A DNA stretch of 64,000 bases from contig NZ_JAUYNT010000005.1 in assembly GCF_030698175.1 (NCBI RefSeq), positions 62,001 through 126,000 on the forward strand, in the 5' to 3' direction. Positions 28,111 to 38,593 of this stretch are shown one piece after another; position 1 is the stretch's first letter; each line of letters starts with the position of its first letter. A program made the translations under genes and the position numbers. A model generated the notes under the pieces. The model made no database searches, was not told the DNA's origin, and was given only the letters and a program-made list of their open reading frames with translations. The DNA is from Pseudomonas sp. Lineage in GTDB: Bacteria; Pseudomonadota; Gammaproteobacteria; Pseudomonadales; Pseudomonadaceae.

Positions 28111-29681
28111 CAGTCGATCACCCGGCCCTTGAGGGCGAAGAGGCCTTGTGGGCGTTTTTGGATAAACAAAATGATCAGCCCGAGGATGAGGATTTTGCCC
28201 AGTACGGCGCCAATTTGCGGTTCAAGAATTTTGTTCGCCACACCCAAGCCAAAGGCCGCCAGCACGCTGCCGGCCAACTGACCAACGCCGCCGAGCACCA
28301 CCACCAAAAACGAGTCAATGATGTAGCTCTGGCCAAGGTCAGGGCCGACGTTACCGATTTGGCTCAGGGCCACGCCGCCGAGACCGGCAATGCCCGAGCC
28401 CAAACCGAAGGCCAGCATATCTACGCGGCCGGTGGGCACGCCGCAGCAGGCGGCCATGTTGCGGTTTTGGGTGACAGCGCGCACGTTCAGACCCAGACGC
28501 GTTTTGTTCAGCAGCAACCAAGTGAGGGCCACCACAAACAGTGCAAAGCCGATGATGACCATGCGGCTGTACGGCAACACCAAGTTGGGCAGCACTTGCA
28601 CGCCGCCCGATAGCCAGGCTGGGTTGGCCACTTCGACGTTCTGCGCGCCGAACAACATCCGCACCAACTGAATCAAAATCAGGCTGATGCCCCAGGTGGC
28701 CAGCAGGGTTTCCAGCGGGCGGCCATAGAGGTGGCGAATCACCGTGCGTTCCAGCGCCATGCCAATGCAGGCAGTGACCAAGAAGGCAATCGGCAGGGCG
28801 ATCAGCGGGTAGAGAACCAGATAGTCCGGGGCGAGTTTCTGCAAGGCAATCTGCACCATATAGGTGCTGTAGGCGCCAAGCATCAGCATCTCGCCGTGGG
28901 CCATATTGATCACCCCGAGCAGGCCGAAGGTGATGGCCAGGCCGAGGGCCGCCAGCAGCAAAATCGAACCCAGCGATAAGCCACTAAAAGCTTGGCCGAG
29001 TAGCTCACCGAGCAATAAGCGGCGCTTAACTTGCGCCAGACTGGTTTGCGCGGCAGTGCGCACGTCAGCGTCGGTCTCGCTGTTGGCGTCCAATAGCGCT
29101 TCAAGGCGGGTGCGCGCCAGTGGTTCGCCGGTGTCGCCGAGCAAGCGTACCGCTTGCAGGCGTACGACCGGGTTGCTGTCGACCAGTTGTAGGTTGGCCA
29201 AGGCCAGCGCCAGCGCGGTTTTAACCGTCTCATCGGTTTCACCGGAAACCCGGGCATTGAGTAGTTGCCACTGCGCGGGTTTGGCGTTTTTTTGCAATTG
29301 CTGGGCGGCCGCTAAGCGCACGCTCGGATCGCTGGCGAGCAATTTCTGGCTGGCTTGCACGGCGGCTAAGAGGCCGCGCAGGCGGTTATTCAGTTGCAGT
29401 TTTTTCGGCGGGCTGGCCGGTTGCAGGGCACCTTCAACGGCGATGAACTGGTCAGCGGTTTGGATAAACGCCTGCTTGCTGCTGTCTTGGGCCAGGCGGC
29501 CTTGTTGCAAGGCATCGAGCAGTGGTTGGCGGGCGGGATCGGGTTGGGCGGCCCAGGTTTCCAGCAGTTTGGCCTGCTGGCTGGGGTTGGCTGCGACGAA
29601 GTCGGTAGCGTCGCCGGCGTGGGCGCTGATCGGCAGCAGAAGCGCCAATGACAGGAGCATTCGGTATAGGGCAGCAGGCAT
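28110..29681 (-). CDS. urtB: Urea ABC transporter permease UrtB (with N-terminal extension)
   Basis: A 523-residue protein. After a signal-like start (LLSLALLLPISAHAGDA), residues about 30-220 form a soluble, helical-repeat-like, probably periplasmic domain; the rest is a LivH-type permease with ITFGLLGVINMAHGEMLMLGAY and VVLGGVGQLAGSVLAAFGLG. The large N-terminal part is a normal trait of proteobacterial UrtB and not of other LivH proteins. A REP-like element lies in the 130-bp gap between it and urtA. Confidence 0.94.
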   Translation of the reverse strand: MPAALYRMLLSLALLLPISAHAGDATDFVAANPSQQAKLLETWAAQPDPARQPLLDALQQGRLAQDSSKQAFIQTADQFIAVEGALQPASPPKKLQLNNRLRGLLAAVQASQKLLASDPSVRLAAAQQLQKNAKPAQWQLLNARVSGETDETVKTALALALANLQLVDSNPVVRLQAVRLLGDTGEPLARTRLEALLDANSETDADVRTAAQTSLAQVKRRLLLGELLGQAFSGLSLGSILLLAALGLAITFGLLGVINMAHGEMLMLGAYSTYMVQIALQKLAPDYLVLYPLIALPIAFLVTACIGMALERTVIRHLYGRPLETLLATWGISLILIQLVRMLFGAQNVEVANPAWLSGGVQVLPNLVLPYSRMVIIGFALFVVALTWLLLNKTRLGLNVRAVTQNRNMAACCGVPTGRVDMLAFGLGSGIAGLGGVALSQIGNVGPDLGQSYIIDSFLVVVLGGVGQLAGSVLAAFGLGVANKILEPQIGAVLGKILILGLIILFIQKRPQGLFALKGRVID

Positions 29682-29706
29682 AGGTATGTCCTGAAAGAGG
29701 AGCTCG

Positions 29707-29783
29707 GTAGGCGCGAGCTTGCTCGCGATCGCGGTTGACCAGGACCACCGCGTCGCTTCGATCGCCAGCCAGCTGGCTCCTAC
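29707..29783. repeat. REP-like element between urtA and urtB
   Basis: It starts GTAGGCGCGAGCTTGCTCGCG and ends AGCCAGCTGGCTCCTAC, the known Pseudomonas REP form (GAGC-TTGCTCGCGA) in inverted orientation. In the transcript it would make a hairpin between the binding-protein gene and the permease gene, a common place for differential mRNA stability. Confidence 0.75.
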
Positions 29784-29811
29784 AGAGTGAGTGGGGTCAG
29801 GCCCCGACGGA

Positions 29812-31077
29812 TCAGTTCGACTTCATAGCAACGTCCGGCTTCTTGGCGTTGCCAGAAATGTACGGGCTCCAAGGCTGGGCGCGCACTGGGCCGTCGGTTT
29901 GCCAGACCACATTGAACTGACCGTCGCCTTGCACTTCGCCAATCATCACGGGCTTGTGCAGGTGGTGGTTGGTCTTGTCCATGGTCAGGGTGTAACCGCT
30001 TGGCGCGGTGTAGGTTTGCCCGGCCATGGCGTCACGGACCTTATCGACGTTGGTGGTGCCGGCCTTAGTGACCGCCTGCGCCCACATATTGATGCCCACG
30101 TAGGTGGCTTCCATCGGGTCGTTGGTCACCGCAGTTGGGTAGCTCGGCAGGTTCTTAGCTTTGGCGTAGGCCTTCCAGGCCCCGACGAACTTCTGGTTGA
30201 CCGGGTTATCCAGTGACTCGAAGTAGTTCCAGGCCGCCAGTTGGCCCACCAGCGGTTTGGTGTCGATGCCGCGCAGTTCTTCTTCGCCGACCGAAAAGGC
30301 CACCACTGGCACATCGGTAGCTTCGATGCCCTGGTTGCCCAGTTCTTTGTAGAACGGCACGTTGGAGTCGCCGTTAACGGTGGAGATCACCGCCGTTTTA
30401 CCGCCTGCGGAGAATTTTTTGATATTGGCCACGATGGTTTGATAATCGCTATGGCCGAACGGGGTGTAGACCTCTTCGATGTCCTTGTCGGCCACGCCTT
30501 TGGTTTTCAGGAGGGCCCGCAGAATTTTGTTGGTGGTGCGTGGGTAGACGTAGTCGGTGCCGAGCAAGAAGAAGCGCTTGGCGGCGCCGCCGTCTTCGCT
30601 CATCAGGTACTCGACCGCCGGGATGGCTTGCTGGTTAGGCGCGGCGCCGGTGTAGAACACGTTTGGCGACATCTCTTCACCCTCGTATTGCACCGGGTAG
30701 AACAGCAGGCCATTTAACTCTTCAAACACCGGCAGTACCGATTTACGCGACACGCTGGTCCAGCAGCCGAACACCACATCGACCTTGTCTTGGGTCAGCA
30801 GTTGGCGGCCCTTCTCGGCGAATAGCGGCCAGTTGGACGCCGGGTCGACGACCACAGGTTCTAACTGCTTACCGAGCACGCCACCCTTGGCGTTAATCTC
30901 GGCGATGGTCATCAGCGCCATGTCTTTCAGCGAGGTTTCCGAAATGGCCATGGTGCCGGACAGCGAATGCAAAATGCCGACCTTGATGGTTTCGGCAGCC
31001 TGCGCGCTGAACGGGAACAGGCCAGTCAGTAGCAGGGCACTGGCGAGGGTAGCTTGCAATAGAGGACGGCGTTTCAT
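29812..31077 (-). CDS. urtA: Urea ABC transporter substrate-binding protein
   Basis: A 421-residue periplasmic binding protein with signal peptide (MKRRPLLQATLASALLLTGL; cut near FSAQA). Mature start ETIKVGILHSLSGTMAISE and the segments FGCWTSVSRKSVLPVFE and NGLLFYPVQYEGEE are the marks of the urea/short-chain amide FmdD/UrtA group rather than of branched amino-acid binding proteins. It leads the operon; a sigma-54 promoter lies 57-71 bp upstream. Confidence 0.96.
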   Translation of the reverse strand: MKRRPLLQATLASALLLTGLFPFSAQAAETIKVGILHSLSGTMAISETSLKDMALMTIAEINAKGGVLGKQLEPVVVDPASNWPLFAEKGRQLLTQDKVDVVFGCWTSVSRKSVLPVFEELNGLLFYPVQYEGEEMSPNVFYTGAAPNQQAIPAVEYLMSEDGGAAKRFFLLGTDYVYPRTTNKILRALLKTKGVADKDIEEVYTPFGHSDYQTIVANIKKFSAGGKTAVISTVNGDSNVPFYKELGNQGIEATDVPVVAFSVGEEELRGIDTKPLVGQLAAWNYFESLDNPVNQKFVGAWKAYAKAKNLPSYPTAVTNDPMEATYVGINMWAQAVTKAGTTNVDKVRDAMAGQTYTAPSGYTLTMDKTNHHLHKPVMIGEVQGDGQFNVVWQTDGPVRAQPWSPYISGNAKKPDVAMKSN

Positions 31078-31133
31078 CGTATTAAGGCTCCATGCACAAC
31101 GGGGAATGGACCAAAGGGGTCATTACCGCTATC

Positions 31134-31148
31134 GCAGAAAACGTGCCA
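31134..31148 (-). promoter_or_regulatory. Sigma-54 promoter for the urt operon
   Basis: On the reverse strand TGGCACGTTTTCTGC matches the RpoN consensus TGGCACG-N4-TTGC at all but one position, with exact GG-N10-GC spacing. The predicted start site is near 31123, giving a leader of about 45 nt before urtA. Upstream TGCGCC/TGCGCA elements (31165-31230) could be weak NtrC sites. This fits nitrogen-starvation control. Confidence 0.75.
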
Positions 31149-31224
31149 AAACCGGCAAAAGCCCGTGCGCCAATGGTTGTCTGGGTGATCAGGTTTGTCG
31201 TGTTAATGCTGCTGCGCAATACGG

Positions 31225-31512
31225 GTGCGCACTAAGCGCTCACTGGGCGGGAGGTTGCACTGTTTGCGGGCGCATATTGCGCTGCTGTTTGCTGCCGTTG
31301 GCTCGTTGGAGGCGTCAACCTGCCCGGCCGGGCAAACGGAGGTCTGTGTGGTCAGTTGTTTTTGTGCGCCCGGCGGCAAGGATGAAGTCGGCGCGCTATT
31401 CGACAACGTCAGCCTGTTGGCGGCGGCCGGCTTGAAAACCTGGCTGCAGCATTCCGCTGAATATCCGTGCGCAACTCGAACCTTAGCCGAGCCGCCCAAG
31501 CCAGTACGCTAA
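31225..31512 (+). pseudogene. Remnant of a small exported Cys-containing protein
   Basis: A 95-codon frame from a GTG (or from TTG 31264, which has GGGAGG before it) gives a hydrophobic lead (IALLFAAVGSLEA) and then TCPAGQTEVCVVSCFCAPGG, DEVGALFDNVSLLAAAGLK. After TWLQHS the frame turns to low-quality sequence, while the neighbouring frame at 31451-31486 reads IPLNIRAQLEP then stop. From memory these two pieces occur in this order in one family of longer Pseudomonas proteins, so I read this as the 5' end of a gene broken by a deletion and a stop. Family name and function are not known to me. The rest, to 31653, shows no gene. Confidence 0.4.
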
Positions 31513-31653
31513 GCGCGGGGTGCAGGGCCATGCTTTGTCCTGCGCTAAGCACACAACGCGCGCACAATGCGCTTTACTGGGCGGATCGCGCCGCATCGAC
31601 CCGGCGGCTAGTGTCATGCGAGCAGAGATCGCCTGGGATGTTCTTCGGCTTAT

Positions 31654-32940
31654 TTACAGCGTGCTGATAAGTTTTTGCAACAGCGCCTGATTGGGGTAAC
31701 CGTCAGCCGGCCAGCCGAGGCTTTGTTGATAGCTGCGGATGGCTTTGCGGCTGTTGGCGCCGATAATGCCGTCGACGCCGCCGGGGTTGAAGCCTTTGCT
31801 GCTCAGCTGCTCCTGCAACACTATGCGTTGCGCGCGGCTCAGTGGCAGGTCGTCGCGGGGCCATTTGGCCAGCACTTGACCACCGTTTAACAAGCGCTCC
31901 GAGAGCAGGCCAACCGCCAGGGCGTAGGAAGTCGAGTTGTTGTATTTGAGAATGGCGCGAAAGTTATCCAGCACCAAAAACGCCGGGCCACGGTAGCCGG
32001 CCGGCAGCAGCAAAGAGGCGCGGGCTTGGGCAAAATCCGGCGGCAGGTTTTTAACCCCCAGCGCGCGCCACTCATTCAGGGGTTTGCGGATATCGGCATC
32101 GGCGAGGGCGTAATCAAAACTCTCCGGCAGTGTTACTTCCACGCCCCAGGGCTGGCCCTGTTGCCAGCCGGAGCTGCGTAGGTAGTTGGCGGCCGAGGCT
32201 AAGGCGTCGGCGGGACTGGTCCAGATGTTACGGCGGCCATCGCCATCGAAGTCGACCGCGTAATGGTTATAGGTGCTGGGGATAAACTGGGTTTGGCCCA
32301 TGGCGCCGGCCCAGGATCCGAGCAGTTGGCTGCTGGGCACGTCGCCGTGTTGCAAAATCTGCAGGGCGGCCAGCAATTGGGTTTGCGCAAAGGCTGGGCG
32401 GCGGCCTTCGTAGGCGAGGCTGGCCAGTGAGCGAATCACCGATTTGTCGCCGGTAAACTGGCCAAAGCTGCTTTCCATGCCCCAGATCGCCACCAAGGCT
32501 TGGCGGTCTACGCCGTAAGCTTGCTCGATGGCGGCGAGGGTGGTGGCATGCTCGTTGAGCATGGCCTGGCCACGGCGCACGCGCGCGGCGGAGATGGCGC
32601 CATCCAGGTACTCCCACACCGGGCGGGTAAATTCGGGCTGGCTATTGTCGGCTTTGACCACCGCCTCGTCGGGGCTGACGCCGGCAAAGGCCTGATCGAA
32701 AATAGCCGGTTGAATGCCGGCGTCCAGGGCTTGCTGACGGAACTGCGCCAGCCATTGGGCGAAGCTCTGGGCGGGTGCCACGTCTGCGTTGCTGGGCTTG
32801 CTGGCGGTGGCAGCGGTGCTTGGCGCAGGGGTTGCGCTGGCGGCGGTATTTTGTTGGTTGGCTTGCTGGTCGGCGCAGGCGCTGAGCAGGCAGAGGCTCA
32901 AGCAGATCAGGCTATGGCGAAGGGGTACTGGGTAAAGCAT
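31654..32940 (-). CDS. MltB-type lytic murein transglycosylase with peptidoglycan-binding domain
   Basis: A 428-residue lipoprotein (lipobox LSAC in LICLSLCLLSACADQQ). After an Ala/Thr-rich linker comes an SLT family 3 domain with catalytic Glu in AIWGMESSFG (about residue 156) and AGAMGQTQFIPSTYNHYAVD, then a C-terminal PG_binding_1 domain (about the last 60 residues: GFNPGGVDGIIGANSRKAI). It is a paralogue of the mltB at 13136, which lacks that domain. ATG 32940 is chosen over 32973 since it places the signal peptide normally. Its numbering among Pseudomonas SltB/MltB paralogues is uncertain. Confidence 0.9.
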   Translation of the reverse strand: MLYPVPLRHSLICLSLCLLSACADQQANQQNTAASATPAPSTAATASKPSNADVAPAQSFAQWLAQFRQQALDAGIQPAIFDQAFAGVSPDEAVVKADNSQPEFTRPVWEYLDGAISAARVRRGQAMLNEHATTLAAIEQAYGVDRQALVAIWGMESSFGQFTGDKSVIRSLASLAYEGRRPAFAQTQLLAALQILQHGDVPSSQLLGSWAGAMGQTQFIPSTYNHYAVDFDGDGRRNIWTSPADALASAANYLRSSGWQQGQPWGVEVTLPESFDYALADADIRKPLNEWRALGVKNLPPDFAQARASLLLPAGYRGPAFLVLDNFRAILKYNNSTSYALAVGLLSERLLNGGQVLAKWPRDDLPLSRAQRIVLQEQLSSKGFNPGGVDGIIGANSRKAIRSYQQSLGWPADGYPNQALLQKLISTL

Positions 32941-33015
32941 GCGGGTCTCTCGGCGCGGTTCAGATAGGCGCAAACCTTAACATGGGTGGGGCTACTGTGC
33001 GGCGCGGCAGCGTTT

Positions 33016-33192
33016 TTAGGCGGCCAGAAACAGAGAAGCCTCCCCGTGGTTAGACGGGAAGGCTTCGCGGCGGTAGCTGCCTTTGCCTTTGGCCGGTCGC
33101 TCTTGGCGACAACGAAACAGTGGCTGGGCAATGATCGATTTGGCCTTGTTCGGGCCGGGCTGGTTTTGGTTGGTTTTGCTGGATTTGGCCAT
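33016..33192 (-). CDS. arfA: Alternative ribosome-rescue factor ArfA
   Basis: A 58-residue basic protein: MAKSSKTNQNQPGPNKAKS, then IIAQPLFRCRQERPAKGKGSYRR, the ArfA core (AQPLFR and KGKGSYRR). ArfA enters the empty A site of ribosomes stalled on non-stop mRNA and recruits RF2. ATG 33192 has AGGAG 7 bases upstream; an earlier start at 33240 is unlikely. The last 17 codons contain a strong hairpin, as in regulated arfA genes, so full-length protein would often not be made while tmRNA works. Confidence 0.88.
   Translation of the reverse strand: MAKSSKTNQNQPGPNKAKSIIAQPLFRCRQERPAKGKGSYRREAFPSNHGEASLFLAA
33035..33066 (-). promoter_or_regulatory. Hairpin inside the arfA coding region
   Basis: On the mRNA, GAAGCCTTCCCGT and ACGGGGAGGCTTC form a 13-bp stem (one G-U pair) with a 6-nt loop. 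It lies before the stop codon and is followed by a U-containing stretch (TCTGTTTCTGG). In enteric bacteria such a structure leads to RNase III cleavage or termination inside arfA, giving a non-stop mRNA and tmRNA-dependent control. Confidence 0.8.
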
Positions 33193-33289
33193 GGGCGCTC
33201 CTGGGGGCTGCCGAGCCAGTCTCGGCGTGGGCATCTTCACCGCCGAGGGGTAAAAACGCCAGTGCTGCTGGTCGCGTCTAAGCCTGCGA

Positions 33290-34327
33290 TTATTCCGCCG
33301 GCAAGCTCAGGCGCTGGCCGGCCATCAGCAGCGCTAGGCGGCTAAGGCCATTCCAGGGATCGCCGGCGGCCTGGCCTTTGATTTGGGCGTCGATGCGCTG
33401 GGCGTCTTGCAATAAACGATTCCAGCCGCTGGCGCTGTGCCGTTGCAGGGCTTTGCTGATCAGCGGGCGACGCTTGTCCCAGACCGGTGGCCGCGCTTGG
33501 CTGAAGGCTTTATCCAGCGGCAAGCCGCTATTGACCTGCTGGGCGATGGTTGCCAGCAGCCGCAGTTCGCGGGCCAGAGCCCAGAGAATCACCGGGCTTT
33601 CGACCCCTTCGCCGCGCAAACCTTCGAGCATCCGCTGGCTGTGCGCCGCCTCGCCGTTGAGCGCCGCATCGATCAAGCCAAACACGTCGAAGCGGGCGCT
33701 GTCGGCCACCGCCGCTTGCACGGTAGTGACATCGATCTGGCCGTTCTCGGCGAGTAGTTTGAGTTTTTCGATTTCTTGCGCGGCGGCCAGCAAGTTGCCT
33801 TCAACCCGCGCGGCGATCAATTCGATGGCTTCGGGGCTGGCGGCTAGACCGGCTTGGGCCAGACGCTGGCGAATCCATTGTGGCAATTGCCCGGCTTCGA
33901 CCGGCCAGATTTGCACAAATTGGCTATGGGCACTGTCAATCAGCGCCTTGGCCCACTTGGTCTTTTGCGTGCTGCCATCGAGCTTGGGCAGGCTGAGCAA
34001 CAGCAGCGTGTCTTCGGGCGGGCGCGCCAGGTAATCCAGCAGGGCGCTGGCACCCTTGTCTCCAGGTTTGCCGCTGCTGATGCGCAGCTCAATCAGGCGC
34101 TTGTCGGCAAACAGTGAGAGGCTGGCGGCGGCTTGGTAGAGCAGGCCCCAGTCGAAGCTTTTGTCGACATCGAACACTTCGCGCTCGCTAAAGCCCTGAC
34201 TGCGTGCCGCGCTACGAATGCTGTCGGCGGCTTCCTGGCACAGCAAATGCTCATCGCCGCTGAGCACATACACGGGTGCCAAGTTGCCTTGCAGATGCTT
34301 GCTGAGTTGGGCTGGATTGAGCTTCAT
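33290..34327 (-). CDS. holA: DNA polymerase III delta subunit
   Basis: A 345-residue clamp-loader subunit that opens the beta clamp. Start MKLNPAQLSKHLQGNLAPVY and YVLSGDEHLLCQEAADSIR are the HolA N-terminus; AAA-fold domains I-III follow, with KWAKALIDSA and the C-terminal collar domain (WNRLLQDAQRIDAQIKG). Located as usual after lptE. No clear Shine-Dalgarno is seen; a GC-rich 13-bp hairpin ends 12 bp before the ATG. Confidence 0.94.
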   Translation of the reverse strand: MKLNPAQLSKHLQGNLAPVYVLSGDEHLLCQEAADSIRSAARSQGFSEREVFDVDKSFDWGLLYQAAASLSLFADKRLIELRISSGKPGDKGASALLDYLARPPEDTLLLLSLPKLDGSTQKTKWAKALIDSAHSQFVQIWPVEAGQLPQWIRQRLAQAGLAASPEAIELIAARVEGNLLAAAQEIEKLKLLAENGQIDVTTVQAAVADSARFDVFGLIDAALNGEAAHSQRMLEGLRGEGVESPVILWALARELRLLATIAQQVNSGLPLDKAFSQARPPVWDKRRPLISKALQRHSASGWNRLLQDAQRIDAQIKGQAAGDPWNGLSRLALLMAGQRLSLPAE

Positions 34328-34339
34328 GGCGCTGCGCTG

Positions 34340-34367
34340 CGATTGGGCCGCCGGGGCGGCCCAATCG
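34340..34367 (-). promoter_or_regulatory. Perfect hairpin directly upstream of holA
   Basis: CGATTGGGCCGCC and its exact complement are joined by two bases (34340-34367), ending 12 bp before the holA start. No U-run follows on either strand. It may attenuate read-through from leuS-lptE or limit ribosome entry on holA; both are inferences. The surrounding 114-bp lptE-holA gap has no other feature. Confidence 0.5.
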
Positions 34368-34441
34368 ACTTGCTCGGTGGGGAATTGAATCGGAGCCCCT
34401 CGCTTGTGATCCTTGCTGCGGTCGAGGCTCCCATGCCGGCC

Positions 34442-35047
34442 TTACTCAGTCGGGATCTGGATCGGCGACTGTTGCGGCAAATCGCGCTCGGCTTTGCGTG
34501 CGGCAGCCAGTGCGTCGGCGTCGGCCTTGGCCTTGGCTTGGGCGGTTTGCTGCAGCTGCTCAAGCTGTTGCGGGGTAACCATCTGCAGGTTTTGCGCGAG
34601 CTTTTGCACCAGGTTGCGGCGCATTTCCTGAGCCAGCTGCACGGCTTCCTGACCGGAACCGGTGATGTTGTTCTGGTCCTGGTTGTAGATGCTTTGCACT
34701 TCGAGCTGATTCTGCAGCAGCAATAAATTGTTGGCGCCACGAATCTCGTAATCCAGGGTGTTGGTCAGCTCAATCTCGGCGCTGCGTGAGTTACTGGTAT
34801 AGCTGGCGGTGCGCTGGCGGCTGTCTTCACGCGTCAGGATCAGGTGATAAGGCGCGCTGCCGTATACCTTGACCTTATTGTTCTCCAGCACTAGGCGCAC
34901 TTGCTTGACGGTTTCGCCGTAGGCATTGCGTGCGCTAACGTCGAGCTCGGTGAGGGCGAAGTGCGTATCGCCGGTGCCGCGCAGTTGGAAGCCACAGGCG
35001 CTTAGTAGCGCGGCGAGGCCGATGACCATCAGGTTACGTTTCATCAT
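34442..35047 (-). CDS. lptE: LPS-assembly lipoprotein LptE
   Basis: A 201-residue outer-membrane lipoprotein that plugs and helps fold LptD in LPS export. The lipobox is LSAC and the mature start CGFQLRGTGD is diagnostic. The C-terminal third is Gln/Ala-rich and helical (QQLEQLQQTAQAKAKADADA). Two adjacent ATGs (35047 and 35044) are possible; 35047 lies 8 bases after GGGA. It follows leuS after 68 bp, the usual leuS-lptE-holA order. Confidence 0.93.
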   Translation of the reverse strand: MMKRNLMVIGLAALLSACGFQLRGTGDTHFALTELDVSARNAYGETVKQVRLVLENNKVKVYGSAPYHLILTREDSRQRTASYTSNSRSAEIELTNTLDYEIRGANNLLLLQNQLEVQSIYNQDQNNITGSGQEAVQLAQEMRRNLVQKLAQNLQMVTPQQLEQLQQTAQAKAKADADALAAARKAERDLPQQSPIQIPTE

Positions 35048-35115
35048 CTTTAGTATCCCTTTGCAAACAATTCCATTGAACAGCCGCGCCAGCATAAGGC
35101 TGACGGCAGCGTTAC

Positions 35116-37909
<2,794 letters not shown>

Positions 37910-38080
37910 TTTGAGCTAACGCGCTAGCATACAGGACGCCGCTTGGCTGAGGGAAACGCTGATTGAGGCGTGGCTGTTTGGCCTGTCCGCCGTTGGTCGC
38001 AGTAAGCGCTTGGCCGCGACCCGAGCGCTAGACTTGGAGCGAAGGGGCAGTAGGTTTTGCGCTGGCTGAGAGGTGTTCAG

Positions 38081-38536
38081 ATGGTCGAATCACGCCACAC
38101 CGAGGGGCCAGAAGGGCTTTATGGGCGGTTGTTACAGCGGCTGGCATTGGCGCTGGATGAGGCCGAAAGCATCAGTCGCAAGCCTGCCAATAGCAGTCAT
38201 GAGCATGAGTTGGAGTTAAGCGGTTTAAGCCCCGCCGAGTTGCAGTTGGTGCGGGCCTATCTGGATCAGGACTTGAGCTGGCTGCAGGGCTGGCACGCGG
38301 CTGCGCAAGAGTTGGCGCTGCTTGAACGGCAAAGTGCGCCTGTGGCCAAGCCTGGGTGCGGCAATATTCGGCCGCTGCACAAAGCCCCGGTGCGGCTCAA
38401 TCCATTGCTTAAGCGGCGCCAGCAGCTCTGTTGCGCGCTCTGTGGTACTGCCGCCGACTGGTTGCACGGCCAGGGTGTGCAGGCTTGTGGCTCCTGCGGT
38501 TCGCAATTGTTTCGCGCGGGCAGTCCGTTGCTCTGA
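38081..38536 (+). CDS. Zinc-ribbon protein (DUF1451-like)
   Basis: A 151-residue soluble protein. The N-terminal two thirds are helical and acidic; the C-terminus has two CxxC pairs, CALCG and CGSCGSQLF, forming a zinc ribbon like that of DUF1451 proteins. The start ATG 38081 has GAGGTG just before it. It lies between leuS and lnt, where Pseudomonas genomes have such a gene. Function unknown. Confidence 0.75.
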   Translation: MVESRHTEGPEGLYGRLLQRLALALDEAESISRKPANSSHEHELELSGLSPAELQLVRAYLDQDLSWLQGWHAAAQELALLERQSAPVAKPGCGNIRPLHKAPVRLNPLLKRRQQLCCALCGTAADWLHGQGVQACGSCGSQLFRAGSPLL

Positions 38537-38593
38537 TCGGGTGTTTTTTCGGGCTGCGCGCTTGGCACGCAACCCTGTTAGGCACGCAGCCGG

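Noticed and set aside
34340..34367. Rho-independent terminator between lptE and holA
   Set aside because: Stem is perfect but there is no T-run on either strand, so a terminator call is not supported.
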